The notes under the pieces were generated by a model that saw only the letters and a list, made by a program, of their open reading frames with translations, ran no database searches and was not told the origin of the DNA. Positions 9,249 to 18,756 of a DNA stretch of 64,000 nt are shown piece after piece. The position numbers and the translations under genes were made by a program. Position 1 is the stretch's first letter. Every line of letters starts with the position of its first letter. This DNA comes from an uncultured SAR86 cluster bacterium (GTDB lineage: Bacteria > Pseudomonadota > Gammaproteobacteria > Magnimaribacterales > D2472). The stretch is from positions 638,511-702,510 of the forward strand of contig CALSSL010000001.1 of assembly GCA_943789005.1 (NCBI GenBank). Reading direction: 5' to 3'.

Positions 9249-9808
9249 TTTTAGTCTTAGATAACTACGACAGTTTTACCTATAACTTAGTCCATTATAT
9301 TGGTGAGTGTGGGGAAGAGGTTCTTGTTGTAAGAAACGATGAAGTTAGTCTCGAAGAAATCAATCATTTAAATCCAAAAAAAATTGTTGTCTCTCCTGGA
9401 CCTTGTACACCGGCTGAAGCAGGAATTTCAATTGAACTTATTAAATCTTCATCCGTTCCTGTTCTCGGTGTCTGTTTAGGTCACCAAGCAATTGGCGCAG
9501 CTTTTGGAGGGAAGATTGTAAAAGCACCGGAAATATTTCATGGCAAACTTTCAAAAGTTATCCACAATCAAGAAAAATTATTTGAGAATATTTCAAGCCC
9601 TTATTCAGTTGTGCGTTATCACAGCTTAATTATTGAAAAAAACTCTTTGCCTGATGTTCTTCAAATCACTGGTGTTTTGGAGGAGAATCCAGATATTATT
9701 ATGGCAATACAACACAAGGAAAGGCCCATATACGGAGTCCAGTTTCATCCAGAATCTATTGATACAGATTACGGTATGAAGCTAATAGAAAACTTTTTAG
9801 CATTATGA
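9245..9808 (+). CDS. trpG: anthranilate synthase component II (glutamine amidotransferase)
   Basis: Class I glutamine amidotransferase that delivers ammonia to TrpE. The ATG at 9245 overlaps the trpE stop and gives [15 protein letters not shown], the standard N-terminus. The nucleophile lies in LGVCLGHQAIG and the His-Glu partners in VQFHPES near the C-terminus. At 187 residues it is a single-domain TrpG, not fused to TrpD. The stop overlaps trpD. Such subunits can also serve aminodeoxychorismate synthase (PabA). Confidence 0.95.
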   Translation: MILVLDNYDSFTYNLVHYIGECGEEVLVVRNDEVSLEEINHLNPKKIVVSPGPCTPAEAGISIELIKSSSVPVLGVCLGHQAIGAAFGGKIVKAPEIFHGKLSKVIHNQEKLFENISSPYSVVRYHSLIIEKNSLPDVLQITGVLEENPDIIMAIQHKERPIYGVQFHPESIDTDYGMKLIENFLAL

Positions 9809-10815
9809 TCAAAGATATTCTTGAAAAACTAGCCCTTAAAAATGATCTAACAAAAGAAGAAATGCAGTCAGCAGTTGAAAGCATCATGACAGGAAAGGTT
9901 GATGATAATGATATAGAGACTTTTCTTATTGCACTCAATGAAAAGGGAGTCAAAGAGCCTGAAATAACTGCAGCAGCTATGGTTATGAAAGATAAATCTT
10001 TAAAGTTTGATATTGGCGATGGAACCCATATAGACACTTGCGGCACTGGTGGCACTGGGTTACATACTTTTAATTGCTCAACCGCTTCCTCCTTTGTTGC
10101 GGCTGCTGGCGGCGCTTCAATAACCAAACATGGTAACAAGGCTATATCTAGTAAATCTGGTAGTGCTGATTTTTTAACTCAAGCAGGAGCTGATATTAGT
10201 CACGACAGAGAAAAGCTAATTAAGGTATTTGACCAAGTGGGGTTTATATTTTTATTTGCACCCCTTCATCATCAATCTATGAAATATGTGATGCCTGCAA
10301 GACAAAGGATAGGAGAAAAAACGATATTTAATTTATTAGGACCCCATACCAATCCGTGTGGAGCTAAAAGACAAATAATAGGCGTCTATGATAAGAGTTT
10401 GCTTAACACTTTTTCAACTGTAGCTAAAAATTTAGATATGGAGCACGTTATGGTTGTTCACGGCGATGATGGTTTGGATGAGATCAGCATCTCTGGACCA
10501 ACAAATATTTCAGAGTATAAAAATTATAAAATTAAAGAGTACACCATTTCGCCTCAAGATTTTGGTATATCAATCTCACCCTTTGATGAAATATCTGCGC
10601 AATCTTCAGAAGAAAGTCTAAGAATGGTTCGAGAAGCATTTTCAGGAGAGAGATCAGCGGTTCAAGACATGATTGCATTAAATGCTGGAGCTGGTTTATA
10701 TATAGCGAGAAAAGTAGATTCTATTTCTGATGGCATTGAATTAGCATATACGTTAATGAATAACGGAAAAGCAGCAGATAAATTAGCTGCATACGTAAGG
10801 GTTTCTAACAGCTAA
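9805..10815 (+). CDS. trpD: anthranilate phosphoribosyltransferase
   Basis: Transfers phosphoribose from PRPP to anthranilate, step two of tryptophan synthesis. The 336-residue product has the DTCGTGGTG pyrophosphate loop, then KHGNKAISSKSGSAD (anthranilate/PRPP contacts) and LGPHTNP, all in normal order. It overlaps trpG at ATGA and abuts trpC at TAATG, so the four trp genes are translationally coupled. Confidence 0.96.
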   Translation: MIKDILEKLALKNDLTKEEMQSAVESIMTGKVDDNDIETFLIALNEKGVKEPEITAAAMVMKDKSLKFDIGDGTHIDTCGTGGTGLHTFNCSTASSFVAAAGGASITKHGNKAISSKSGSADFLTQAGADISHDREKLIKVFDQVGFIFLFAPLHHQSMKYVMPARQRIGEKTIFNLLGPHTNPCGAKRQIIGVYDKSLLNTFSTVAKNLDMEHVMVVHGDDGLDEISISGPTNISEYKNYKIKEYTISPQDFGISISPFDEISAQSSEESLRMVREAFSGERSAVQDMIALNAGAGLYIARKVDSISDGIELAYTLMNNGKAADKLAAYVRVSNS

Positions 10816-11564
10816 TGACAATACTCAATGACATTGTAGAAAATACAAGAGCCAAGCTTCATGCCAAAAAAGCTGAGCTGCCATTAGAGGACATAATTTC
10901 TAAATTAAATGGATTGAATTTACCAAAAGGAGCATTCAAAGAAAGCCTTCTCAACAAAGATCAAGCCATTATTGCTGAGATTAAAAAGGCTTCACCAAGT
11001 GCAGGGATTATTTCAGAAGATTTCGATCCTATAAGAAAAGCAAAAGAGTATGAAGACTTTGGAGCATCGGCATTATCTATTCTTACCGAAGAGGACTTCT
11101 TTCAAGGCAGCTCCCAATATTTACAAGATGTTAAAGAAATCACCTCTCTGCCAATACTAAGAAAAGATTTTATGATTGATGAATATCAAATTTATGAAGC
11201 AAAACTTATTGGCGCTGATTGTATTCTTTTAATTGCCAGTGTTTTAAGTGATGAGGAAATTAAATCCTTTGTAGACTTGGCTGAAACATTACAATTAGAT
11301 TACCTCATAGAAGTCCATGACCTCGAAGAGCTCAAAAGAGTTGGGCATTTTTCTAATGCAATGATAGGAGTCAATAACAGAGATCTAAAAACTTTTAACG
11401 TAGATCTAAATAATTCTATCAACTTAAAGAAGGAATTTAAAAACAATAATATTTTTGTTGCAGAGTCAGGCATTAAAAATCAGGATGATATCAATGCATT
11501 AAAAGCTCATGATATTCATGTTTTCTTAATAGGTGAAAGTCTAATGAAAGGAGACTTTGCTTGA
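10815..11564 (+). CDS. trpC: indole-3-glycerol phosphate synthase
   Basis: Closes the indole ring in tryptophan synthesis; TIM barrel of 249 residues. Motifs include AEIKKASPSAG, LTEEDFFQGS, LRKDFMIDEYQI, GVNNRDL and VAESGI, covering the catalytic Lys and Glu residues of the family. It is a stand-alone TrpC without TrpF. trpF and trpBA are not in the window, so the pathway is split. Its stop overlaps the TTG start of a helicase gene. Confidence 0.96.
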   Translation: MTILNDIVENTRAKLHAKKAELPLEDIISKLNGLNLPKGAFKESLLNKDQAIIAEIKKASPSAGIISEDFDPIRKAKEYEDFGASALSILTEEDFFQGSSQYLQDVKEITSLPILRKDFMIDEYQIYEAKLIGADCILLIASVLSDEEIKSFVDLAETLQLDYLIEVHDLEELKRVGHFSNAMIGVNNRDLKTFNVDLNNSINLKKEFKNNNIFVAESGIKNQDDINALKAHDIHVFLIGESLMKGDFA

Positions 11565-12727
11565 AGCTAAGGGAATGGCAAGAAAAAGCATTTCCACTAT
11601 GGTGGGCTAAAAAAAGAGGTATTGTAAAAGTAGTTACTGGCGGAGGAAAAACTGTCTTTGCTATCCACTGTTTAACCAAATACCTTGAAGAAGAAAAAGA
11701 TAACTCTATTTTTATTGTTGTTCCCTCTATAGCACTTTTAGATCAGTGGTATGAAGCACTTCAAAAAACCTTTGGAGATAAAGATATATCTCTTAACGGC
11801 GGCGGCGAACATCTTGAAGAAATTTCAAAGGTCACTATTTCAACAATAGATTCAGTAAAAAATATAATTCATAAATTTAATGCTTCTAATACTCTTTTGA
11901 TCGTAGATGAGTGCCATAAAATAGGAACTGAAAAAAGAGGTGAGACATTAACTAATAACTGGAATGCAACATTAGGCCTTTCGGCCACTCCAGAAAGAGA
12001 CTATGACGATAATTTTTATATCATCATAAAAAAAATTCTAGGCGACATAATTTTTGATTATAACTATATAGATGCTAGAGAGGATGAGGTTATTGTAAAC
12101 TTCAAACTTCTTTATGCGTATGCAGCAATGACAGAGGATGAAGAAGAGAAGTATAAAAAATTTACTAAAAGCATCCAAAGAAGAGCAGCAACTATCGGTG
12201 GAAATAATATGAATGATTATCCACTCAAGATGCTAATTTTTAATAGAGCTAGAATGGTTAAGAACTCAAAAAATAGAATACCTTTTGGAGTTGAGTTATT
12301 GCAAAAACATAAACGAGACAGTTGGATTGTTTTCACTGAGAATAAAAAACAAGCTAAAGAATTTAATAAGATTATTAATAAAAAAGGTTATAAGTCAGCT
12401 ATATATAATACTGATTTAGATAATGCAGAGCGTGAAGAGAACTTAAATAATTTCAAAAGCGGTAATCTAAATGTCTTAGTAAGTTGCACTGCATTAGACG
12501 AAGGTTTTGATATGCCTGAAGCTGATGGAGCAATGATATTAAGTGCTTCTTCATCTAAAAGGCAGAGAATTCAAAGAATGGGAAGAGTGCTTAGAATAAC
12601 TGCAAACAAAGAGAATGCTTTAATTGTTACCGTATATTCTTCTAAGACAGAGTTTGATAAATTAAGAGAAGAATCCAATCGTTATAAGCTTGAGGGTGTC
12701 CCTGTCAAATGGCAGCAAATGAAATAA
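11561..12727 (+). CDS. superfamily 2 DEAD/DEAH-type helicase
   Basis: A compact 388-residue superfamily 2 helicase or translocase with no extra domains. Motif I is VTGGGKTVFAIH near residue 25, motif II is DECH, motif III is SATPE, and motif VI is QRIQRMGRVLR near residue 350, with a type-IIA-like (SSL2/COG1061) layout. The start is a TTG overlapping the trpC stop; there is no ATG near the expected N-terminus. A final trp-operon gene of this type is unusual. Possible roles are DNA or RNA remodelling; no nuclease partner is adjacent, so I do not call it a defence gene. It ends 3 bases before the convergent coq7. Confidence 0.85.
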   Translation: MKLREWQEKAFPLWWAKKRGIVKVVTGGGKTVFAIHCLTKYLEEEKDNSIFIVVPSIALLDQWYEALQKTFGDKDISLNGGGEHLEEISKVTISTIDSVKNIIHKFNASNTLLIVDECHKIGTEKRGETLTNNWNATLGLSATPERDYDDNFYIIIKKILGDIIFDYNYIDAREDEVIVNFKLLYAYAAMTEDEEEKYKKFTKSIQRRAATIGGNNMNDYPLKMLIFNRARMVKNSKNRIPFGVELLQKHKRDSWIVFTENKKQAKEFNKIINKKGYKSAIYNTDLDNAEREENLNNFKSGNLNVLVSCTALDEGFDMPEADGAMILSASSSKRQRIQRMGRVLRITANKENALIVTVYSSKTEFDKLREESNRYKLEGVPVKWQQMK

Positions 12728-12730
12728 ATT

Positions 12731-13366
12731 TTATATATGAGCACTAGTTGAGGTCATAACTTTGGCTGTATATTTCATAATTTTTTTTGTTGGGACTTGT
12801 AATTCCTCACCACCATTTTTAACAGCTTGCTGAGCGTGAGCATCCTCATCATCTCTCATGGTTTTAAGAATTTCTATTGTTTCTTTATCCTTTGGAGAAA
12901 TTTTATCTAGATGACTATCAATATGAGCTACAACTTGTTTTTCAGTTTCTTCAACAAATCCAAGACTCACTTTTTCTCCATACCTTCCAAATATGGCTCC
13001 AATAGCAAATGAGCCTGCATACCATATAGGGTTTAATATAGACCCTCTGCCTTCAAGTTCATCTAAGCGTTTTTTGCACCAAACTAAGTGGTCGGTCTCT
13101 TCTTCTCCTGCCTCTATTAGATGTTCTTTAATTTCAGGGTCTTTACATACGAGAGCTTGCCCTCTGTATAAAGCTTGCGCAGCAACTTCTCCTGCAAGAT
13201 TAACCCTCATCATTTGAATAGATAATTTTTTCTCTGCCTTTGTTAGATTTTGAGTATTTTTTTCAACAGGTTCTGCCGGATAGGGTCTATCTGTACCAGG
13301 TTTTTTATTTGAAAGTGTTTTTAATGCAATATCAAATTCATTAACAATATTATTTAAAAAGCTCAT
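12731..13366 (-). CDS. coq7: Coq7-type demethoxyubiquinone hydroxylase
   Basis: Membrane-associated diiron monooxygenase that hydroxylates demethoxyubiquinone in ubiquinone synthesis. The 211-residue protein has the carboxylate-bridged diiron pattern: NLAGEVAAQALYRGQ, EAGEEETDHLVWC, and later ETEKQVVAHID with RDDEDAHAQQA. It replaces the flavin-dependent UbiF seen in enterobacteria. Its start overlaps the purD stop by four bases, so it is the last gene of a fis-purH-purD-coq7 unit. Confidence 0.93.
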   Translation of the reverse strand: MSFLNNIVNEFDIALKTLSNKKPGTDRPYPAEPVEKNTQNLTKAEKKLSIQMMRVNLAGEVAAQALYRGQALVCKDPEIKEHLIEAGEEETDHLVWCKKRLDELEGRGSILNPIWYAGSFAIGAIFGRYGEKVSLGFVEETEKQVVAHIDSHLDKISPKDKETIEILKTMRDDEDAHAQQAVKNGGEELQVPTKKIMKYTAKVMTSTSAHI

Positions 13367-14631
13367 TTAATTCCTTTAAAACCTATATCTCTTCTACAAA
13401 ATGCTCCATCAAAGGATACTTTGTCAACGAGATTATAAGCCTTGGATTGAGCCTGCTTCAAGTTATCACCTAGAGCTGTAGCACAGAATACCCTTCCTCC
13501 TGAGGTTAGAACATTTTCATTAATTAATTTAGTTCCAGCATGAAATAGCTTTGTTTCATTATCTTCCAGATTAGGAAGCATAACTTCTTTATCAGACTCA
13601 TAACTTTCAGGATATCCTTTAGATGCTATAACTACACCACATGAATGTTTATTCGTCCATTTAATTTCGTACGAATCTAGATCATTATTAATAGCAGCTA
13701 AACATAAATCTACCAGGCTTGATTGAAGTCTAAGAAGGATTGGCTGAGTTTCAGGATCACCAAACCTGCAATTAAACTCTAAAACTTTTAACTCACCATC
13801 TTTGATCATTAAGCCAGCATATAAGAAACCAAGGTAGGGAGAGCCTTCAGAAATTAATCCCTGCATAGTTGGATACATAACTTCATCTATAATTTTTTGG
13901 TGAATACGCTCATCAACAATTGGAGCAGGAGAATATGCGCCCATGCCACCAGTATTTAAACCAACATCTCCTTCGCCAACCGCTTTATGGTCCTGGCTTG
14001 TAGCCAAAGGAATAATTTTATCTTTACTCACAACTGCAATAAAACTAGCTTCTTCCCCCTCTAAGAACTCTTCGATAACAACACTGCTGCCCGCTTCACC
14101 AAATGCTTGATCTTTGAAGATACTATCAAGTGCAGCTTTGGCCTGATTCTTATTCTCACAAATAAGTACGCCTTTGCCTGCAGCAAGTCCATCAGCTTTC
14201 ACAACAGTAGGATATGCAATGGACTCAATATACCTTAGTGATTCATCATAGGAATCAAATGCAGCATAATTAGCAGTTGGTACCCCATATTTAATAAAAA
14301 AATCTTTAGAAAAAGTTTTTGAGCCTTCAAGTTGAGCAGCAGCTTGAGAGGGGCCAAAGGTTTGAATGCCTTTGCTTTGCAGATAATCGGCCATTCCCAT
14401 CACAAGAGGTTGTTCTGGGCCAATAATAACCAGCCCTATATTTTCTTGTTTACAAAAATTCTCAATGATTTCAAAGTTATTAATATCTAAAGAAATATTT
14501 TCAAGTTTATCTTCTAGTGCTGTGCCTGCATTACCCGGACATACATAAACCTTTGAAACCGAATTATCTTGAGCTGATTTCCATGCTAAAGCATGTTCTC
14601 TGCCACCTGAACCAATAACTAATATCTGCAT
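13363..14631 (-). CDS. purD: phosphoribosylamine-glycine ligase (GARS)
   Basis: ATP-grasp ligase that makes glycinamide ribonucleotide in purine synthesis. The 422-residue product begins MQILVIGSGGREHALAWK and has VKADGLAAGKGV, EEFLEGEEAS and LEFNCRFGDPETQ (metal and ATP binding) in the usual places. It overlaps the purH stop by one base and coq7 by four. In many gammaproteobacteria purH-purD are adjacent and downstream of fis, as here. Confidence 0.97.
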   Translation of the reverse strand: MQILVIGSGGREHALAWKSAQDNSVSKVYVCPGNAGTALEDKLENISLDINNFEIIENFCKQENIGLVIIGPEQPLVMGMADYLQSKGIQTFGPSQAAAQLEGSKTFSKDFFIKYGVPTANYAAFDSYDESLRYIESIAYPTVVKADGLAAGKGVLICENKNQAKAALDSIFKDQAFGEAGSSVVIEEFLEGEEASFIAVVSKDKIIPLATSQDHKAVGEGDVGLNTGGMGAYSPAPIVDERIHQKIIDEVMYPTMQGLISEGSPYLGFLYAGLMIKDGELKVLEFNCRFGDPETQPILLRLQSSLVDLCLAAINNDLDSYEIKWTNKHSCGVVIASKGYPESYESDKEVMLPNLEDNETKLFHAGTKLINENVLTSGGRVFCATALGDNLKQAQSKAYNLVDKVSFDGAFCRRDIGFKGIK

Positions 14632-16172
14632 TAGTGCCTAAAATGTCTTGTGCTGGTAAATACCATAGCAATATCATTTTCGTCTGCAGCTGCAATAACC
14701 TCATCATCTCTTATTGAGCCACCTGGTTGAATGATAGATGCGATACCACTAGACGCTGCTTTATCAATTCCATCCCTAAAAGGAAAAAATGCATCGGAAG
14801 CCATTACAGCGCCTTTGACCTCAAGCCCTTCTTGTTTTGCTTTAAGGTTTGCTATATCTGCACTTATAACTCTACTCATTTGACCAGCACCAATACCAAT
14901 AGTCTGTCTATTTTTTACATAGACAATGGCATTACTTTTGACAAACTTTGCCACTCTCCAGGCAAACATTAAATCATTCAGTTCATCAGGCGTTGGTTGT
15001 CTTTTTGTAACACATTTTAAATCTTCTCTTGGAACAGCATAAGTATCATCTGATTGAATTAAGATTCCTCCAGATACTTTCTTAATCATTCCGGGATAAG
15101 GATTATCTTGCTCAAGATCAACCCTAAGAACTCTAACGTTTTTCTTTTTAGCAAATTCAGCCAAAGCACCTTCTTCATAATCAGTAGCCAAAATAACTTC
15201 AACAAATTGTCTAGTATTTATTTCTTGAGCAGTCTTTGTATCCAGGGTTCTGTTAAGAGCAATTATTCCTCCGAATGCAGACGTTGGATCTGTTTGAAAT
15301 GCTAGGTCGTATGCTCTAGAGATATCTTCTGACTCAGCAACACCACAAGGGTTAGCATGTTTAACAATGACACATGCTGGATCATCAAATGCTCTTACAC
15401 ACTCCCAAGCAGCATCCGCATCAACTATGTTGTTATAAGAAAGTTCTTTACCCTGTAATATATCGGCGTTTGCAATATTCTTGTGTTTAAGATGAGAGAA
15501 GGTGAAAAGATTTGCCGTTTGGTGAGGGTTTTCTCCATATCTAAGCGAAGAGCTTTTTTCAAAATCATAGCTAGGTATATTATTTTTAGTTTCTTCTTTA
15601 AGATAATTTGAAATAGAAAGGTTGTAATCTGCCATTGTCTCAAAAACTTTTTGCGATAACTCTTTTCTAAAATCATAAGAAATACCATCACTGTTTTTCC
15701 ATTCTTCTATTAATCTTGAATAATCAGACGGATTGGAAACAACAGCAACATCTTTAAAGTTTTTTGCAGCAGATCTAATCATGGTTGGCCCACCAATATC
15801 TATTTTTTCAATTGCTTCCTCAAAAGAACAGCCTTGAGCAATAGTTTCTTTAAATGGATAGAGGTTCACCACGACTAAATCAATCGTTTCATAGCCTCTT
15901 TCCTCAAGAACCTCTAGATCTTTGTCTCGCCTTGCAAGAATTCCAGCATGAATTTTTGGATGAAGTGTTTTCACTCTTCCGTTCATCATTTCTTCAAAAC
16001 CTGTAAAGTCTGAAACTTCTATAACTTCAGATGCAATTTCTTTAATTGCCTTGAAGGTGCCACCAGTTGAAAGCATCTTTACATTCTCAGAAACAAGAAA
16101 CTTTACAAGTTCTTCAAGCCCAGTCTTGTCTGAAAGGCTTATGAGTGCAGTTTTTGGTTTTATTGAATGCAT
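14631..16172 (-). CDS. purH: bifunctional AICAR formyltransferase/IMP cyclohydrolase
   Basis: Carries out the last two steps of IMP synthesis. The 513-residue protein has the N-terminal cyclohydrolase (MGS-like) domain with ALISLSDKTGLEEL and STGGTFKAI, and the C-terminal formyltransferase with VKHANPCGVA (catalytic Lys-His), FGGIIALN and DAFFPFRDGID. Length is normal. Its ATG overlaps the fis stop by one base, giving translational coupling. Confidence 0.97.
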   Translation of the reverse strand: MHSIKPKTALISLSDKTGLEELVKFLVSENVKMLSTGGTFKAIKEIASEVIEVSDFTGFEEMMNGRVKTLHPKIHAGILARRDKDLEVLEERGYETIDLVVVNLYPFKETIAQGCSFEEAIEKIDIGGPTMIRSAAKNFKDVAVVSNPSDYSRLIEEWKNSDGISYDFRKELSQKVFETMADYNLSISNYLKEETKNNIPSYDFEKSSSLRYGENPHQTANLFTFSHLKHKNIANADILQGKELSYNNIVDADAAWECVRAFDDPACVIVKHANPCGVAESEDISRAYDLAFQTDPTSAFGGIIALNRTLDTKTAQEINTRQFVEVILATDYEEGALAEFAKKKNVRVLRVDLEQDNPYPGMIKKVSGGILIQSDDTYAVPREDLKCVTKRQPTPDELNDLMFAWRVAKFVKSNAIVYVKNRQTIGIGAGQMSRVISADIANLKAKQEGLEVKGAVMASDAFFPFRDGIDKAASSGIASIIQPGGSIRDDEVIAAADENDIAMVFTSTRHFRH

Positions 16173-16438
16173 TATTTAATTTTGTATTTTTTTAATTTAG
16201 TTCTAAGGGTTGTTCTATTAATTCCTAAGATTCTTGAGGCTTTAGATTGATTATTATTTGCAAATCTCATTACAGCATGTAATAACGGGGGCTCAACCTC
16301 ATTTAAAACCAATTGATAGACATCAATAGGCATATTATTCTGATCTAACTGAGCAAAATATCTTTTCATAGCTTTTCTTACTTCTTCTTTAAGAGGTTTT
16401 TTAGAGTAGCTATCAAATGATTTATTTTTATTTCCCAA
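16172..16438 (-). CDS. fis: Fis, nucleoid-associated DNA-binding protein
   Basis: Small nucleoid protein that bends DNA and activates stable RNA and other promoters. The 88-residue product is close to the family's usual 98, and the C-terminal helix-turn-helix (NNQSKASRILGINRTTLRTK) is well conserved. The N-terminal beta-hairpin region is short and Lys-rich. In E. coli fis follows dusB; here it heads the purH-purD unit, as in Pseudomonas, with no dusB in view. Confidence 0.9.
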   Translation of the reverse strand: MGNKNKSFDSYSKKPLKEEVRKAMKRYFAQLDQNNMPIDVYQLVLNEVEPPLLHAVMRFANNNQSKASRILGINRTTLRTKLKKYKIK

Positions 16439-16504
16439 AATGAATGAATAATTAATAAAGAGAAATATCAGTTTACAGTTGTTTAAAAATTGCTCAATAG
16501 GTTT

Positions 16505-17068
16505 TTAAAGATTTATGACGGTTTTTTTCTCATCACCCAAAGAAATCTTTATTGCTTTATTATTTTTAAGAGTAATTTGAGTAACAGAAGTGTAGTCAGG
16601 GTAAAAATACATAATCTCTGAATGCTTTATTAAACCGCTTACGATTGTATTTATGACCATAAAGTGAGAAAAGATAATTGTATTATTTGTAAAGCTCAAC
16701 GTTTTACTAATGATGCCATCTCTCCATGCTAAAACTTCTTGAGGTAAGTCACTAATATTCATCGTCAAAACTTTTTTTAGCCACTCTCTTTTTTCTGAAG
16801 CTTTTATATTTGAGGAGGGTATTTCAGAAAAATGATTATCTATTATTAATTTTTTATTATATTTTTTAAGTATTGGAGCGGCTGTCATTTTAGCTCTGGA
16901 CTTAGGGCTTGAAATAAACATGAAGTTTTCTAATGACTGAAGGGAAGGATTTGATATCAGTTTTTGAGATTGAGATATGCCATTTTCACTAAGACCAGGA
17001 TCGGGGTGTTCTCCCCAGCTTTCTGCAGCCTCACCATGTCTTATGAATATTAGGTTTATCTCTGACAT
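16505..17068 (-). CDS. histidine phosphatase family (phosphoglycerate mutase-like) protein
   Basis: A 187-residue histidine phosphatase. The phosphohistidine motif is IFIRHGEAAESW at residues 7-18, followed by LSENG and a C-terminal NNTIIFSHFMVINT with the second catalytic His. Its small size resembles SixA/CobC-like members, but the substrate is unknown. It is divergent from rsmE with about 30 bases between starts and 66 bases upstream of fis on the same strand. Confidence 0.82.
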   Translation of the reverse strand: MSEINLIFIRHGEAAESWGEHPDPGLSENGISQSQKLISNPSLQSLENFMFISSPKSRAKMTAAPILKKYNKKLIIDNHFSEIPSSNIKASEKREWLKKVLTMNISDLPQEVLAWRDGIISKTLSFTNNTIIFSHFMVINTIVSGLIKHSEIMYFYPDYTSVTQITLKNNKAIKISLGDEKKTVINL

Positions 17069-17098
17069 TTATTAGTGTCCTATAGCTATAATGTTATT

Positions 17099-17827
17099 GT
17101 GAGAACTCATAGAATATATTGTAAATCAGTATCAGAAAATAATAGCGTCTTTAAAATAGACCAAACTCAGTCTATGCACTTAATAAAAGTACTTAGACTT
17201 AAAGAAAAGGATCAAGTTGAGGTATTCGATGGATACGGCTCTTCAGCTATTTGTGAGATTGTGGAACTTGATAGAACATCAGTAAGCTTAGCAAGAGTTT
17301 CTGATTTGAAAGTATCACAACAATCAACAAAGAAAATTGTCTTTATGGTTCCATTCATTAAAAAGGATAATTTTCATTTTATGGTTCAGAAATTATGTGA
17401 AATAGGCCTATCTGAGTTCATTTTTTATAAACCCGATTTGATAGATCAAAGTATTGCCAAAAAAGATATCTCAAAAATCTATTCAAAATTAGAAGACGTT
17501 ATTATTAGTGCGTGCAAACAATGTGGCTCTAATTTTTTACCCATTACACGCATTGTAGCAAGTCTAAAAGATGGTATTGCTCTAGTTAATAATATGGATG
17601 TTTGTGTATTTGATGTTAATGCTAAAAGTTCTTTTGATATGACCAACCTTAATTCATCAAGTATTTGTATGATTACAGGCCCAGAATCTGGTTTCTCTGA
17701 ATCCGAAATCAATCTATTAAATTTAAATAAATTTGAGTTTAAATTAGTGAGTAAAAATATTCTTAGGGCAGAAACAGCTCCTATTGTGATAGCATCTCTT
17801 ATTCAAAACCATTTTGATAAAATTTGA
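17099..17827 (+). CDS. rsmE: RsmE, 16S rRNA (uracil-1498-N3)-methyltransferase
   Basis: SPOUT-class enzyme that methylates U1498 of 16S rRNA. I prefer the GTG at 17099, giving MRTHRIYC, which matches the family N-terminus; a GTG at 17075 would add eight residues. The 242-residue product has HLIKVLRLKEKDQVEVFDGYG in the PUA-like domain (about 20-60) and the knot signature MITGPESGFSESEI followed by NILRAETAPIV. It overlaps or touches gshB, an order seen in other gammaproteobacteria (rsmE-gshB). Confidence 0.92.
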   Translation: MRTHRIYCKSVSENNSVFKIDQTQSMHLIKVLRLKEKDQVEVFDGYGSSAICEIVELDRTSVSLARVSDLKVSQQSTKKIVFMVPFIKKDNFHFMVQKLCEIGLSEFIFYKPDLIDQSIAKKDISKIYSKLEDVIISACKQCGSNFLPITRIVASLKDGIALVNNMDVCVFDVNAKSSFDMTNLNSSSICMITGPESGFSESEINLLNLNKFEFKLVSKNILRAETAPIVIASLIQNHFDKI

Positions 17828-17829
17828 AT

Positions 17830-18756
17830 ATGAGCAAGAAAATACTTTTTATCACAGATCCCATGAGAGAGCTAAAGCCTAAAAAAGATACATCTATTTT
17901 TATGATGGAAGAGGCTATCTCAATAGGATATAAAGTATTTCAAGCAGAGATGAAACATTTGTATGTTGAGGAAGGCATGGTTTTTGCAGATGCTAGAAAC
18001 ATTATTGAGATAGGTAAAAGTCAGGTTCAAGGAATCAGAAAAGAGCCTATTAAGGTTGCAGACTTTTCATTCACGATTATGAGAAAAGATCCCCCAGTGG
18101 ATTCTGATTACATTAACTCACTTCACTTACTAGGTCTCGCTGAATCCCAAGGTGCAAAGGTTTTTAACAAACCCAACTCAATTAAAGAGTTTAATGAAAA
18201 AATTTTTGCAATCCATTTTAAAGAATATATCCCAAGAACACTCATCACATCTAATATTGAGAAGATAATTAATTTTCAAGCCAACCATGAGACTATTATT
18301 GTAAAACCCCTTGACGGGATGGGTGGTGAATCTATCTTTAAGATGGAAGATATGGAAGAAGATAATTTAGATATTCTTCTAGATATGACCGAGGATGAAA
18401 CAACCCATATTGTTGTGCAGGAATTTTTACCAGAAATTTATAAAGGGGATTTTAGAATCTTAATAATTCATGGAAAGCCTTTTGAAAAAACATTGGCTAG
18501 AATTCCACAAGGAGAGAGCTTTAAAGGTAATTTAGCTGCTGGTGGCAAGGGCGTTGTGAAAGATATTAATGAAAATCAGAAGAAAATTGCAGAAGAAGTA
18601 GGGAAATTTCTCATCACAAAGGGTATAAATTTTGCGGGCATAGATATGATTGGTAACTACCTTACTGAAATAAACATTACTAGCCCAACTTGTGCGAGAG
18701 AAATTTTTGATCAGTCCGGAAAAAATCCTGTTACTGAATATTTATCAGGACTATGA
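17830..18756 (+). CDS. gshB: glutathione synthetase
   Basis: ATP-grasp ligase joining gamma-glutamylcysteine and glycine. The ATG at 17830 gives MSKKILFITDPMRELKPKKD, the family N-terminus; a TTG two codons earlier is less likely. Conserved segments include MRKDPPVDSDYI, NKPNSI, VKPLDGMGGESIF (ATP loop) and EINITSPTCAREI. Length (308) is standard. It overlaps the TonB-family gene by ATGA. Confidence 0.96.
   Translation: MSKKILFITDPMRELKPKKDTSIFMMEEAISIGYKVFQAEMKHLYVEEGMVFADARNIIEIGKSQVQGIRKEPIKVADFSFTIMRKDPPVDSDYINSLHLLGLAESQGAKVFNKPNSIKEFNEKIFAIHFKEYIPRTLITSNIEKIINFQANHETIIVKPLDGMGGESIFKMEDMEEDNLDILLDMTEDETTHIVVQEFLPEIYKGDFRILIIHGKPFEKTLARIPQGESFKGNLAAGGKGVVKDINENQKKIAEEVGKFLITKGINFAGIDMIGNYLTEINITSPTCAREIFDQSGKNPVTEYLSGL

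Noticed and set aside
11561-12727. Helicase as part of a restriction or defence system
   Set aside because: No methyltransferase, nuclease or specificity gene adjoins it; neighbours are tryptophan and ubiquinone genes.
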